Source: an uncultured Cloacibacillus sp. (lineage in GTDB: Bacteria; Synergistota; Synergistia; Synergistales; Synergistaceae). Taken from it: a stretch of 49,871 nucleotides of DNA. Both the position numbers and the translations under genes were made by a program. Positions 24,005-31,175 of the stretch are shown here, in pieces. A model generated the notes under the pieces. The model did not search any database and was not told the DNA's origin. It was given only the letters and a program-made list of their open reading frames with translations. Location: NCBI GenBank assembly GCA_900545755.1, contig URAG01000007.1, forward strand, positions 1-49,871, read 5' to 3'. The stretch's first letter is position 1; each line of letters begins with the position of its first letter.

Positions 24005-25000
24005 TTAGGCCAGCCCCTTGAAAAGGTCGCCGAGCGTCACCTTCGGCGCTGCGCTGCGTTCTTTCTCGACTTTTATCGCGGCGAGTATAGAATCGCGCAT
24101 CTGTTCCTGCGTGTAGTTGCGCGGGAAGTAGAGCGCCGAGGCGTCGCCGTGTCCGCCGCCGCGGACTTTTTTGCCGTCCTTCAGCAGCGCGAGGACGCGG
24201 CCTGCAAGGCCGTCGCGGCTGCGCATCGAAACGGCCCAGTCGCCGCCGAGCCTGCGCGCCGCGACCGCCGCCACTTCGGGCGGATTTTCGTCGCGGTCGA
24301 GCAGTAGGCCGCAGAAGTCGGAAACGTCGCCGTATTCGAGAATCCCGTCGCAGAGGAAAGCCAGCTCGGCGCCGTGCCTCCATATATGCTCCTTCGCCTC
24401 GGCGAAGCGCGCCTCCTGGCGTTCCGTGAACTTCGATGCGCCGTCAAACTCTTCCGGCGTCAGCTCCGCGCTCGGATTTGCAGCGAGCCGCGCGAACATG
24501 CCCCAGTGCCCGCACATTGTCACGAGCGCCTGCCACAGACGGCTCTCGGGTATCTGCCCGAGCCAGAGGTCTCGGTCGTTCGCTATGCGCACAATCGGCT
24601 CGAGCCGCGCGAGAACTTCTTTCGTCTGCGAATCCTGCGCGCGCTCGGAGAGCCAGTTCCAATATACCAGTGCGCCGCAGTAATTCGTGTCTATGACGGC
24701 CCACTTCCTGTTGCCGTAGCGCTCGAAGGTACTTTTGTGGTGGTCGAAAAGAAAAGGCGGGCGGGCTTCGTCGTAAAGCCTGTCCACGTCGTCGATGGTC
24801 TGTTCCTTCTGGCAGAAGAGGTCGAGCACGAGCGGTTCCTTGCCAGACGTTATCGTTTCGAGTATGAGGCTGTCCACCTCGCCGTACCCCGTCAGCGAAA
24901 CGCGCGCGACGCGCCCGCCCTTCGCGTGCCATGCGAGTGCCGCCGCCGCCACTCCGTCGAGGTCCGTGTGGCTGATTATATGAAGAAGAGGTTTGTCCAT
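24005..25000 (-). CDS. DHH-family phosphoesterase
   Basis: This 331-residue protein of the DHH superfamily (RecJ, NrnA and c-di-AMP phosphodiesterase relatives) is a manganese-dependent phosphoesterase. Motif I is SHTDLDGVAAA (residues 10-20), motif III FDHHKST (about 89-95). The DHHA1-type C-terminal motif is VRGGGHGDASAL. The substrate, whether short oligonucleotides or another phosphoester, cannot be told. GGAGG precedes the ATG. It forms a two-gene operon with the downstream glycosyltransferase. Confidence 0.9.
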   Translation of the reverse strand: MDKPLLHIISHTDLDGVAAAALAWHAKGGRVARVSLTGYGEVDSLILETITSGKEPLVLDLFCQKEQTIDDVDRLYDEARPPFLFDHHKSTFERYGNRKWAVIDTNYCGALVYWNWLSERAQDSQTKEVLARLEPIVRIANDRDLWLGQIPESRLWQALVTMCGHWGMFARLAANPSAELTPEEFDGASKFTERQEARFAEAKEHIWRHGAELAFLCDGILEYGDVSDFCGLLLDRDENPPEVAAVAARRLGGDWAVSMRSRDGLAGRVLALLKDGKKVRGGGHGDASALYFPRNYTQEQMRDSILAAIKVEKERSAAPKVTLGDLFKGLA

Positions 25001-25109
25001 CAGATATTCCTCCGGTTTTTTGTTTAATTAAATTGTAAAACAGCGGCGCGGCAGAGTAAAGCGCGTGAGAGGCGCGCCGCGAAGAGCCTGCAAATGTATT
25101 GCGGCCAAT

Positions 25110-25149
25110 AAAGACGAAAGCCGCCGCCCTTATATCTTTGGGCGGCGGC
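25110..25149 (-). terminator. Terminator downstream of the PDZ protein gene
   Basis: A perfect 10-bp GCCGCC-type stem (25120-25129 with 25140-25149) is followed on the minus strand by TTTCGTCTTTATT. The T-run is imperfect. Confidence 0.65.
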
Positions 25150-25178
25150 CTGCGCTTGTCTGCCTTTCAGTTTTTCCT

Positions 25179-26051
25179 TTATGGCCTAAGTTCCAGCGTC
25201 CTGCGAGCGCCTCCGTCGGCGAGCGTCAGCTTCACCGCCGCGCCCGCAGCCGCGCGGCCTCCGACGTAGGCCTCCATCTGAGCGGCGCTGACGTCGGCTG
25301 TGCTGCCGCCGTCCACGGCGCAGAGCACCGAACCGCTCCTGACTCCCGCGTAGGCCGCGACGGTCGATGGGACGACGGATGTGACGACCAGGAACCCTTC
25401 GGGGCTGCGTGAATCGTCCGAAACGGTGAAGCCCAGCAACTTCTCGACTCCGCCGCCTGACGGCTGCGCCGCGGGCGGCGTGTAGACGTAGGGCATCGTG
25501 CGGCTCTCGGATACCTTGTACTCCGGAGCGCTAACCGTGACCGTCGCCGTGCTGCGCTCTCTGTCGATGTCATAGCGTAGCTTCATATTCTGCGAAAATC
25601 CCGCTATCTTCAGCGTGCGCGGCGGCCTGTTCACATCCTGGAGCGTCGGCTGCCCGTGCGACTGCCAATAATTGTCGAGGTCTTCGAGCGCGTGGTCAGG
25701 CCCGAGCCTGGAGATGATCTCCGTCACGTTAGCGCACTGCGCCTCGGCGAGCTTCCGCGCCGCGTCGCGCACCTCGGCGGCCTCGCGTTCAAACACGCGC
25801 TGCTGCTCCGCCTCGCGCGCGGCGGCCTGGTCCTGCTGGCTGCTTGCGAGCGCGCCTATCATCAGCCCGACCGCCAGCCCGCCGAAAAGCGCCCCGTCGT
25901 CGCAGTAGCCGTGCGGATGCCGGTGATAATGCGGCGGCGGAGGGGGCGGCGGCGGAGGACCGTACCTCCTTGGAGGCGGTGGCGGCGGATAGGCCGCGGC
26001 GGAGGCCGCCGCGACGAACACGGCGAGCAGCGCCGCGATAAACTTCTTCAT
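25179..26051 (-). CDS. Exported proline-rich protein with C-terminal PDZ-like domain
   Basis: This 290-residue protein is secreted or periplasmic. The signal peptide is MKKFIAALLAVFVAAASAAA. Right after it comes a Pro/Tyr/His-rich stretch (two poly-Pro blocks at about residues 22-40). A glycine-rich hydrophobic segment GGLAVGLMIGALASS (about 56-70) and an Ala/Glu/Arg-rich coiled coil follow. The last ~90 residues (LGFTVSDDSRSPEGFLVVTSVVPSTVAAYAGVRSGSVLCAVDG) form a PDZ domain. The ATG at 26051 was chosen because AAAGGAGAG lies just before it and the signal peptide begins there. The function is unknown; it is probably an envelope scaffold or protease-associated protein. Confidence 0.78.
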   Translation of the reverse strand: MKKFIAALLAVFVAAASAAAYPPPPPPRRYGPPPPPPPPPHYHRHPHGYCDDGALFGGLAVGLMIGALASSQQDQAAAREAEQQRVFEREAAEVRDAARKLAEAQCANVTEIISRLGPDHALEDLDNYWQSHGQPTLQDVNRPPRTLKIAGFSQNMKLRYDIDRERSTATVTVSAPEYKVSESRTMPYVYTPPAAQPSGGGVEKLLGFTVSDDSRSPEGFLVVTSVVPSTVAAYAGVRSGSVLCAVDGGSTADVSAAQMEAYVGGRAAAGAAVKLTLADGGARRTLELRP

Positions 26052-26207
26052 GCAAATCTCTCCTTTCAATGTACTACGCCGCTTTATTCTACCATCACAG
26101 CTCATCGCCCCAAAGCGTCCGCAAAGATAATAAAGAAATCTGTTTGTAAAATTTATATCTCGTCCACACTATTATTGTCATCAAACGAAGAAAGGAGGAC
26201 GGCGAAA

Positions 26208-26412
26208 ATGGCACAGTTCAAGCACGTAAGCAGCTCGCTCCGCCTCACGATATCGCTCGGCGAGGAAGAGGGTAAGACGGTCACTAAGACGGTCTCCCTC
26301 TCCAACATCGGCGCGGCGGCGACGGCGGACACCCTCGGCGCTCGGAGAACTTCTCGAATACCCCGTGGCGTCCGTCAGGAAGTACGACACCGAGCTCCTC
26401 GAAAGCGCATAG
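26208..26412 (+). pseudogene. DUF1659-family small protein, frameshifted
   Basis: AAAGGAGG precedes an ATG for a protein beginning MAQFKHVSSSLRLTISLGEE, with KTVTKTVSLSNIGAAATADTLGA, a good match to DUF1659 proteins (about 70 residues). At about 26340 the frame breaks. The expected ending, GELLEYPVASVRKYDTELL, continues in another frame to a TAG at 26410-26412. Two bases appear to be missing near GGCGCTCGG. Without repair the frame runs into the next gene. It is either a recent mutation or a sequencing error. DUF1659 genes typically sit beside DUF2922 and YvrJ genes, as here. Confidence 0.75.
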
Positions 26413-26457
26413 CGCGCGGCGGAACGACGGAAAACGGTCAAAAAGGAGGTGAGAACG

Positions 26458-26685
26458 ATGAAAACTGTAAAGATGAAATTCATAACCGAAACCGGCAAGA
26501 GCTTCTATATCAGCATGGACTATGCGGCCCCGACCCTCGCCGAGCCCGAGGGCGCTGCGAAGGTGCAGGCCGCCGTGGACCTCATACTCGAGCAGCAGCC
26601 CTTTGCGGTGACGCTCGTAAGCTGCGAGACTGCGGAGCTCATAGACCGCACCTCGACGGAGATAGAACTTACGCCCGCGGCGTAA
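26458..26685 (+). CDS. DUF2922-family small protein
   Basis: This 75-residue protein matches the DUF2922 pattern: MKTVKMKFITETGKSFYISMDYAAP at the start, a middle AAVDLILEQQPF and the ending AELIDRTSTEIEL. The family is known mainly from Firmicutes, and its function is unknown. AAGGAGGT (26443-26450) fixes the ATG at 26458 rather than the upstream GTG. The previous gene is DUF1659 and the next block is YvrJ, the usual neighbourhood. The residues suggest a compact beta-alpha-beta fold with no membrane segment. Confidence 0.88.
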   Translation: MKTVKMKFITETGKSFYISMDYAAPTLAEPEGAAKVQAAVDLILEQQPFAVTLVSCETAELIDRTSTEIELTPAA

Positions 26686-26693
26686 ACGGACAT

Positions 26694-26714
26694 GGGGAGG
26701 GATTCTCCCTCCCC
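26694..26714 (+). terminator. Terminator-like hairpin after the DUF2922 gene
   Basis: GGGGAGGGA and TCCCTCCCC form a perfect 9-bp stem on a TTC loop. The following bases, GATTCT, are a poor T-run, so it may pause or protect mRNA rather than terminate. Confidence 0.5.
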
Positions 26715-26734
26715 GATTCTAAAAACTTATAGTA

Positions 26735-26763
26735 TTCTCAATAAGAAAAATATATACTATAAT
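26735..26763 (+). promoter_or_regulatory. Promoter candidate for the YvrJ-peptidase-sigma part of the cassette
   Basis: TTCTCA (26735-26740), a 17-base spacer and a perfect TATAAT (26758-26763) lie in an AT-rich gap between the two halves of the cassette. Confidence 0.6.
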
Positions 26764-26816
26764 CTACTTGTCAAAATCCCCCTGCGAAAACAGAAAAAGG
26801 AGAACCCCGCAAAACA

Positions 26817-26900
26817 ATGGACAAAATCATAAATGTGCTGCGCGCGGCGCTTACAGCGCTCTCAGCACTGCTGCGCCCGCGCGGCGGAAGGAGAAGATGA
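26817..26900 (+). CDS. 27-residue basic amphipathic peptide, coupled to yvrJ
   Basis: This small ORF starts MDKIINVLRAALTALSALLR and ends in Arg/Gly residues. An AAGGAG lies upstream at a rather long spacing (about 13-14 bases). Its TGA overlaps the yvrJ start (ATGATG), a typical coupling arrangement. The helix would have an Ala/Leu face and a basic tail. I know no family for it. It could be a leader peptide for yvrJ translation, a membrane-active peptide, or chance. Confidence 0.4.
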   Translation: MDKIINVLRAALTALSALLRPRGGRRR

Positions 26901-27055
26901 TGGAAGAACTGACCGCGAGCATGATACAGAACGGATTTTCCGTAGCTGTAGCCGCCTATCTGCTCATCAGGATGGACAGGCGGCTCGAAGAGCTGACGAA
27001 AGCGGTAACGGACCTCGGAGCCGTGATGGAAAAGACCTCGGCCCGTCATGAATGA
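26897..27055 (+). CDS. YvrJ-family small membrane protein
   Basis: This 52-residue protein begins MMEELTASMIQNGFSVAVAAYLLIRMDRRLEELTKAVTDLG. One membrane helix (about residues 12-25) is followed by a charged helix. It fits the YvrJ family, conserved small proteins of unknown function in Firmicutes and relatives. The size and layout are also those of small holins, but that is inference. An AAGGAG (26888-26893) gives very tight spacing to the ATG at 26897; the second ATG at 26900 is equally plausible. It overlaps the preceding 27-codon ORF and lies ahead of a peptidase and a sigma factor. Confidence 0.85.
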   Translation: MMEELTASMIQNGFSVAVAAYLLIRMDRRLEELTKAVTDLGAVMEKTSARHE

Positions 27056-27123
27056 CGGCGCGGGGAGGGCGCCGCCGCGCGGCGTTGAAGCCAGCGGCGG
27101 CCTGAGACAAAGGAGAAAAATCA

Positions 27124-27471
27124 ATGCGCCTCAACGAATTTCAGATAACGGAAAACTTCAGTCTGCGCGAGTTTCAATGCCCCTGCTGCCACGCGGTCAT
27201 GCTGCACCCGAAGCTCGCCGCCTCGCTCCAAAAACTGCGTGAAGCGTGGGGAAAGCCCTTGATCGTAACCAGCGGCTACCGCTGCGCGCGCCGCAACGCG
27301 GAAGTTGGCGGCGTCGCGCGCAGCCGCCATATGCGCGGCCTCGCGGCGGACGTCGCCGTACCGCGCGCGGAGCAGGAGGAATTTCACGCACTGGCGCGCG
27401 AAGCCGGATTCTACAAAATCCTGCCGTATCCGGCGCGGAACTTCGTCCATCTGGAGACAAGCGATGAATGA
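27124..27471 (+). CDS. M15-type (D-Ala-D-Ala carboxypeptidase-like) peptidase
   Basis: This 115-residue protein matches the M15 family 3 peptidases, which cut peptidoglycan cross-links. PLIVTSGYRCARRNAEVGGVARSRHMRGLAADV (residues 45-77) carries zinc ligands H69 and D76. The third ligand is H109 in NFVHLET. There is no signal peptide, so export would need another route, as for phage endolysins. A short cysteine motif (CPCCH at 19-23) near the N-terminus is unusual and may bind metal. AAAGGAG precedes the ATG. The stop overlaps the sigma gene start by 8 bases. Confidence 0.88.
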   Translation: MRLNEFQITENFSLREFQCPCCHAVMLHPKLAASLQKLREAWGKPLIVTSGYRCARRNAEVGGVARSRHMRGLAADVAVPRAEQEEFHALAREAGFYKILPYPARNFVHLETSDE

Positions 27472-27973
27472 GGCCGCTGAGATAGAGCGCATAACGCGCG
27501 AATACACGCCGCTCGTCAAGGCCGCCGCGGCGAAATACCAGGGGCGCGGCGCGGAATACGAGGACCTTGTGCAGGAGGGCTACATGGCGCTAGTCGTCCT
27601 CGTACCGCAGTGCCGCGACAGGCGGTGGTTGCCGCTCTTCCTGCGCAACCGCGTGCCTTACCATGTGCGCGACGCCGCGGCGCGGATGCGCAAACGCGGC
27701 TCGGACGGAGGAGAAGTGCTGCTCGAAGCGATAGAAGAGACCGCGGGGGCGGAGGACGACAAATACGGCGAAGCCGAGCTTCGCGAAGCCCTGCGCCGCA
27801 CCCTCACGAGAAGCGAGCTCGACATAACTCAGGCGCTGATGGAAGGCTTCACCCAGGCCGAAATAGCGCGCGAGCTCGGCATAAGCCAGCAGGCCGTGGC
27901 GGCTAGGCTCAAGAAGATAAGGGACAAGCTGAGACCGCTGATAGGGCGGGACAAGACTGAAAATGTAAGATAG
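27464..27973 (+). CDS. Small sigma-70-family factor (phage/YvrI-like)
   Basis: This 169-residue protein has the two core sigma parts. EYTPLVKAAAAKYQGRGAEYEDLVQEGYMALV (residues 13-44) resembles region 2.1-2.2, which binds RNA polymerase. TQAEIARELGISQQAVAARLKKIRDKL (130-156) is the region 4 helix-turn-helix. Region 3 is missing, as in ECF or phage-type factors. The start at 27464 overlaps the peptidase gene; a longer open frame to 27305 is ruled out by that overlap. The factor may drive its own cassette or be a late-gene activator. A terminator follows. A decayed second copy lies at 29491-29754. Confidence 0.85.
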   Translation: MNEAAEIERITREYTPLVKAAAAKYQGRGAEYEDLVQEGYMALVVLVPQCRDRRWLPLFLRNRVPYHVRDAAARMRKRGSDGGEVLLEAIEETAGAEDDKYGEAELREALRRTLTRSELDITQALMEGFTQAEIARELGISQQAVAARLKKIRDKLRPLIGRDKTENVR

Positions 27974-27983
27974 AATATAAAAA

Positions 27984-28015
27984 CGGGCCGCTTTCCTGAA
28001 ATCGAAAGCGGCCCG
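27984..28015 (+). terminator. Terminator after the sigma-factor cassette
   Basis: CGGGCCGCTTTC and GAAAGCGGCCCG form a perfect 12-bp stem. GCTGTTTTG follows on the plus strand and an A/T-rich run on the minus side, so it may also end the convergent Wzz-like gene. Confidence 0.85.
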
Positions 28016-28050
28016 CTGTTTTGTCCGGCGGCGCGATGTTATGAGGGACG

Positions 28051-29373
28051 CTACGCCTTCGCCTCCGTCCTCTTCGCGAACATCTCGGCGACCAGCGCCG
28101 CAGTCGTGCCGAGGAAAAGACCCAGCAGGGCTGCGAGGCAGAGTATCTTCAGGCCGCCGCGCGAAACCGGCTCGCGCGGGACGATAGGCTTTTCGACGAT
28201 TTTTATCGGGTCGGTCGCCTCGACCGTCGCTACGCGCGAGCTCTGGTACTGCTTGGAGAGAGCGGCGTAGGATTCTTGCAGCGTAGCCCTTTCACGCTGG
28301 AGACGCGCGACCTCCGTCTCCGCCGCGAGTATGCGCGAGTTTAGCGCCGTGTATTCTTTCTGCGCTTTATCCAGGCGCTCGCCGAGGTCTTTTATCGAGG
28401 CGCGGAGAGACGCTATCTCTATCCCGGCGTCGGCGCTGCGCGCTTTCAAGCTCTTGTGCAGTTCATTGGGAATCTCGTCTTGCACGCTAAGTTCGTTAGG
28501 ATTTTTCGCGGCGTTTCCCGCAGCGGGCTGCGCCGCCAGATTCCAAAGCGCCTCGCGGCTCATGCCGCGCGACAGCACCTTAGTCTCCGGCTCCTTCGCG
28601 AGCAGCTGCGCCGTCGTTTTCTGAGCCGCTTCAAGCGGCGGAAGGGCTCTTAATTTCGCGTTGTACTGTTCGAGCAACGTAGAATATGTAAATTCGACGG
28701 ACGCGAGGCGGATTTTCAGAAGCTGAATCGGATTCGCCTTCTGGTATTCGAGCAGCTTGTTCTCCGCTTTTTCAAGGTCCTTCTGTACTGAATCCACCGA
28801 TTTCCCTAAAAACTCCGAGGTTGCGCCGGTGCGGTCGGTAAAGAGCTGCGAGTTTCTCGCTATGAATTGTGCGCTCCATGTGTCGAGCACCTTTTTCGCA
28901 GTCTCCGGCGATTTGTCCTTGAAAGCTACAGACATCGCCATCTGCCCAGGCACGCCCTGCGCCTTTTGTGAGGATTCCGCGAGCTTCACCCCGAGCCTGC
29001 GGCGCATACTGTCCAAAGTAGGAACATCTGCGCTTGCTGCTCCTGCATACGCGGATTCTATAACGTCGTTAAGCAGGTCGTCAGCTGTCGCCAGCATCAC
29101 GTATGTGTCAGGCGTCAGCACGACGCCTCTGCCGGCCGCGCTGTCTATCTCTGAAGGCAGCGGCGGAAGGAAAAGCAGCGTCGTCCTGCTCTCGTAGGCG
29201 CGCGGCGTAACTAAAAGATAGGCGAGCGCGCACGCTACGCAGATGAAGACAGCGGTCGCTATCATCAGCTTGCGCTTCCATAAAGAAGATAATATGTCGA
29301 CGAGGTCTATTTCTGAATAGTCGTCATTCCATGTATACATGTCGCCCTGCTGCGGCAACGTTTCTTTGCCCAT
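28051..29373 (-). CDS. Wzz/GumC-family polysaccharide chain-length regulator
   Basis: This 440-residue inner-membrane protein controls polysaccharide chain length. It has an N-terminal transmembrane helix (KLMIATAVFICVACALAYLLV). A large periplasmic domain rich in predicted coiled coil follows, with NSRILAAETEVARLQRERATLQESYAAL near the C-terminal end. A C-terminal helix pair ends it (LKILCLAALLGLFLGTTAALVAEMFAKR), preceded by the Pro-rich IVEKPIVPREPVSRG typical of Wzz proteins. The ATG at 29373 has GGAGG at the right distance. The upstream ATG at 29403 would be leaderless, since the -10 box abuts it. No cytoplasmic tyrosine kinase domain is attached and no other polysaccharide genes are adjacent. 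Confidence 0.88.
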   Translation of the reverse strand: MGKETLPQQGDMYTWNDDYSEIDLVDILSSLWKRKLMIATAVFICVACALAYLLVTPRAYESRTTLLFLPPLPSEIDSAAGRGVVLTPDTYVMLATADDLLNDVIESAYAGAASADVPTLDSMRRRLGVKLAESSQKAQGVPGQMAMSVAFKDKSPETAKKVLDTWSAQFIARNSQLFTDRTGATSEFLGKSVDSVQKDLEKAENKLLEYQKANPIQLLKIRLASVEFTYSTLLEQYNAKLRALPPLEAAQKTTAQLLAKEPETKVLSRGMSREALWNLAAQPAAGNAAKNPNELSVQDEIPNELHKSLKARSADAGIEIASLRASIKDLGERLDKAQKEYTALNSRILAAETEVARLQRERATLQESYAALSKQYQSSRVATVEATDPIKIVEKPIVPREPVSRGGLKILCLAALLGLFLGTTAALVAEMFAKRTEAKA

Positions 29374-29410
29374 TGCAATGTCCTCCGTAAAAACAGACTT
29401 CATTAAGCCG

Positions 29411-29440
29411 ATTATAGTCGTACTTTGTTTGCGGTGTCAA
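29411..29440 (-). promoter_or_regulatory. Consensus promoter for the Wzz-like gene
   Basis: The minus strand has TTGACA (29435-29440), an 18-base spacer and TATAAT (29411-29416). The start site would fall near 29404. Confidence 0.88.
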
Positions 29441-29490
29441 TGAAATGTGCCCGCGCGGCGCGGAAGCGCAAAGTAGATCGGGCGGCCTGC

Positions 29491-29754
29491 GAAGTGCTTG
29501 CTGCTTGAAACGATAGAAGAGACTGCGGGGGCGGAGGACGAAAAATACTGCGAAGCAGAGCTTCGCGAAGCCCTGCGCCGCACACTCACAAGGGCGAACT
29601 CGACGTAACGCAGGCGCTGATGGAGGGCTTCATACAGTCCGAAATATCGCGCGAGCTCGGCATAAGCCAGCAGGGCGCGGCGGCGAGGCTCAAGAAGATA
29701 AGAGACAAGCTGATGCCGCCAATAGGGCGGAAAACTGCAAAACAAAATGCATAG
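29491..29754 (+). pseudogene. Degenerate copy of the sigma-factor gene 3' half
   Basis: This stretch lines up over its whole length with 27713-27973 of the intact sigma gene on the same strand. It has many substitutions, a frame-breaking difference near its start (GAAGTGCTTGCTGCTTGAA against GAAGTGCTGCTCGAA) and a deletion near 29600 that gives TAA. The region 4 part still reads ELDVTQALMEGFIQSEI and then SRELGISQQGAAARLKKIRDKL. The 5' half is absent. It is a remnant of a second sigma gene or of a duplicated cassette, and is followed by its own terminator. Confidence 0.88.
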
Positions 29755-29764
29755 AACAACGAAA

Positions 29765-29795
29765 AACGGAGCCGCAGAAACACGGCTCCGTTTTT
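29765..29795 (+). terminator. Terminator after the sigma pseudogene
   Basis: ACGGAGCCG and CGGCTCCGT form a 9-bp stem with a CAGAAACA loop and TTTTT. AAAAA precedes it, so it also serves the convergent Synergist-CTERM gene. Confidence 0.9.
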
Positions 29796-29821
29796 GCGTA
29801 TTAGCCGAAACGATGAAAACG

Positions 29822-31123
29822 CTACTTCTTCCGTCTGGACATCAACGGAACAGCCGCGAGAAGCGCAAGAGCGCCGAAGCCCGCGGAGCATCCGCCGCCG
29901 CCGGAGCTGTGCGAAGGCTTAACGTCAGGCGACACAGGGTCAGTCGGTTCTGACGGGACTTCTGGAATTTTAATTGTGATCGTCCCGTCGTCGTTGGTAA
30001 TAACTTCAACTCCTTCATCAACGACTGGCTTGTAATCGATTTCTTCCGGAATTGCAAAGGTGACGTTCTTCTCAATCTTAATGTTTGCGTCTGCCGCGTC
30101 CGGTTGGGTAAGCAGCGTTATCGTGCTTCCGTCCTCCGTTTTTTCGCTCTGGACGGCCTCTGTCAGCGTTGCAAAGTAGACGTTGCGCTCGTTCCCTTCG
30201 GTATCGGTAATAGTTACCTGCGCGACCTGGGTTGTCTTAACGGTGTCACTGAGCGCTTTTTCTTGGTCTTGTGCCATGTTAATTTCGTTGTCAGTGACGT
30301 TACGTATTGCACCGACGTTGACGTAGATGCCCATGTCCTCTCCTTCGAATTGTCCCGTAGCGGTCGCTATATTGGAAAGAGTGTTGTTGCTGATTACGAT
30401 GTCGCCCTCTACTGTCACATAGCCATTATTGATATTGATGCCGTTATGCGTTGTGTTGCTAATTGTGTTATTGGTAATTTCTACACCGTCAACAGTATTG
30501 AAGAAAAAACCGTGCTTCACATTGTCAACAGTGTTATTGTTTAGGGTAATATTGGCCGGACCTTCAAACGTTGGTGTCAGAACGGCGATAATGGATGTAG
30601 CTTCTCCCTCCGTCTGTGCATTGCCTATGAAGGTGCAGTTCTCTATGCGTATTTTCTCTTCGTTAGTCCCGCCTCCTGTAATATATATGATAGCCATGTC
30701 CATATCGGAGGACTTTTCTGTGGTGACTTCAAAGATGATATTGCTGATCACAGCGCCTGGGATATCGCCGTCAAGCTGGATCATATGGTTGCCTAAGAAC
30801 TGGCCTTCAGCAGAGCCTCTGTCTCCCAGTGTCGCAGTGAATTTCGTCCCGCCATTATCATCGCCTATAAGTTCCAGAGATTTATTGATTACAAGCGGTG
30901 CTTCAAAGTGGTATTCTCCTGCCGCAACTTTTATGATATCGCTGCTTTGAGCTTTTGTTACAGCGTCGCTTACCGTTTTGTATGGTGCATCCACCGTTCC
31001 GCTTGGGCTTTCTGCCGTACTGGCTGCATCTACATAAATTTCAGCCGCCAGCGCGCTTCCCGCCATCGCGAATACAGCAATCAGCGCTAGCACAAGCGCA
31101 AATTTCTTCCCGAACAATTTCAT
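29822..31123 (-). CDS. Secreted right-handed beta-helix protein with Synergist-CTERM sorting signal
   Basis: This 433-residue surface protein has a signal peptide at residues 1-26 (FALVLALIAVFAMAGSALA before AEIYVDAAS). The body has parallel beta-helix character: GTVDAPYKTVSDAVTKAQSSDIIKVAAGEYHF, then repeated rungs such as VEITNNTISNTTHNGININNG and ISNNTLSNI. The end has SSGGGGCSAG, a hydrophobic FGALALLAAVPL and basic SRRKK. This tripartite Ser-Gly/Cys/hydrophobic/basic tail matches the Synergist-CTERM signal found in Synergistota, which implies processing and possible lipid or surface anchoring at the Cys. The ligand or enzymatic role is unknown. GGAAGGGG lies before the ATG and a promoter is visible upstream. 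Confidence 0.88.
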   Translation of the reverse strand: MKLFGKKFALVLALIAVFAMAGSALAAEIYVDAASTAESPSGTVDAPYKTVSDAVTKAQSSDIIKVAAGEYHFEAPLVINKSLELIGDDNGGTKFTATLGDRGSAEGQFLGNHMIQLDGDIPGAVISNIIFEVTTEKSSDMDMAIIYITGGGTNEEKIRIENCTFIGNAQTEGEATSIIAVLTPTFEGPANITLNNNTVDNVKHGFFFNTVDGVEITNNTISNTTHNGININNGYVTVEGDIVISNNTLSNIATATGQFEGEDMGIYVNVGAIRNVTDNEINMAQDQEKALSDTVKTTQVAQVTITDTEGNERNVYFATLTEAVQSEKTEDGSTITLLTQPDAADANIKIEKNVTFAIPEEIDYKPVVDEGVEVITNDDGTITIKIPEVPSEPTDPVSPDVKPSHSSGGGGCSAGFGALALLAAVPLMSRRKK

Positions 31124-31146
31124 TTTCCCGTTTCCCCTTCCAGTAT

Positions 31147-31175
31147 GTTATAATGCGGACATATTCTGTTGAAAA
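31147..31175 (-). promoter_or_regulatory. Promoter candidate for the Synergist-CTERM protein gene
   Basis: On the minus strand, TTTTCA (31170-31175), a 17-base spacer and TATAAC (31147-31152) lie 24 bases before the start codon. Confidence 0.55.

Noticed and set aside
25656..26732. Plus-strand open frame of 358 codons across the PDZ gene and the DUF1659 region
   Set aside because: It is the antisense of a supported secreted protein joined to the frameshifted DUF1659 gene. Only the part from 26208 encodes a recognisable protein.
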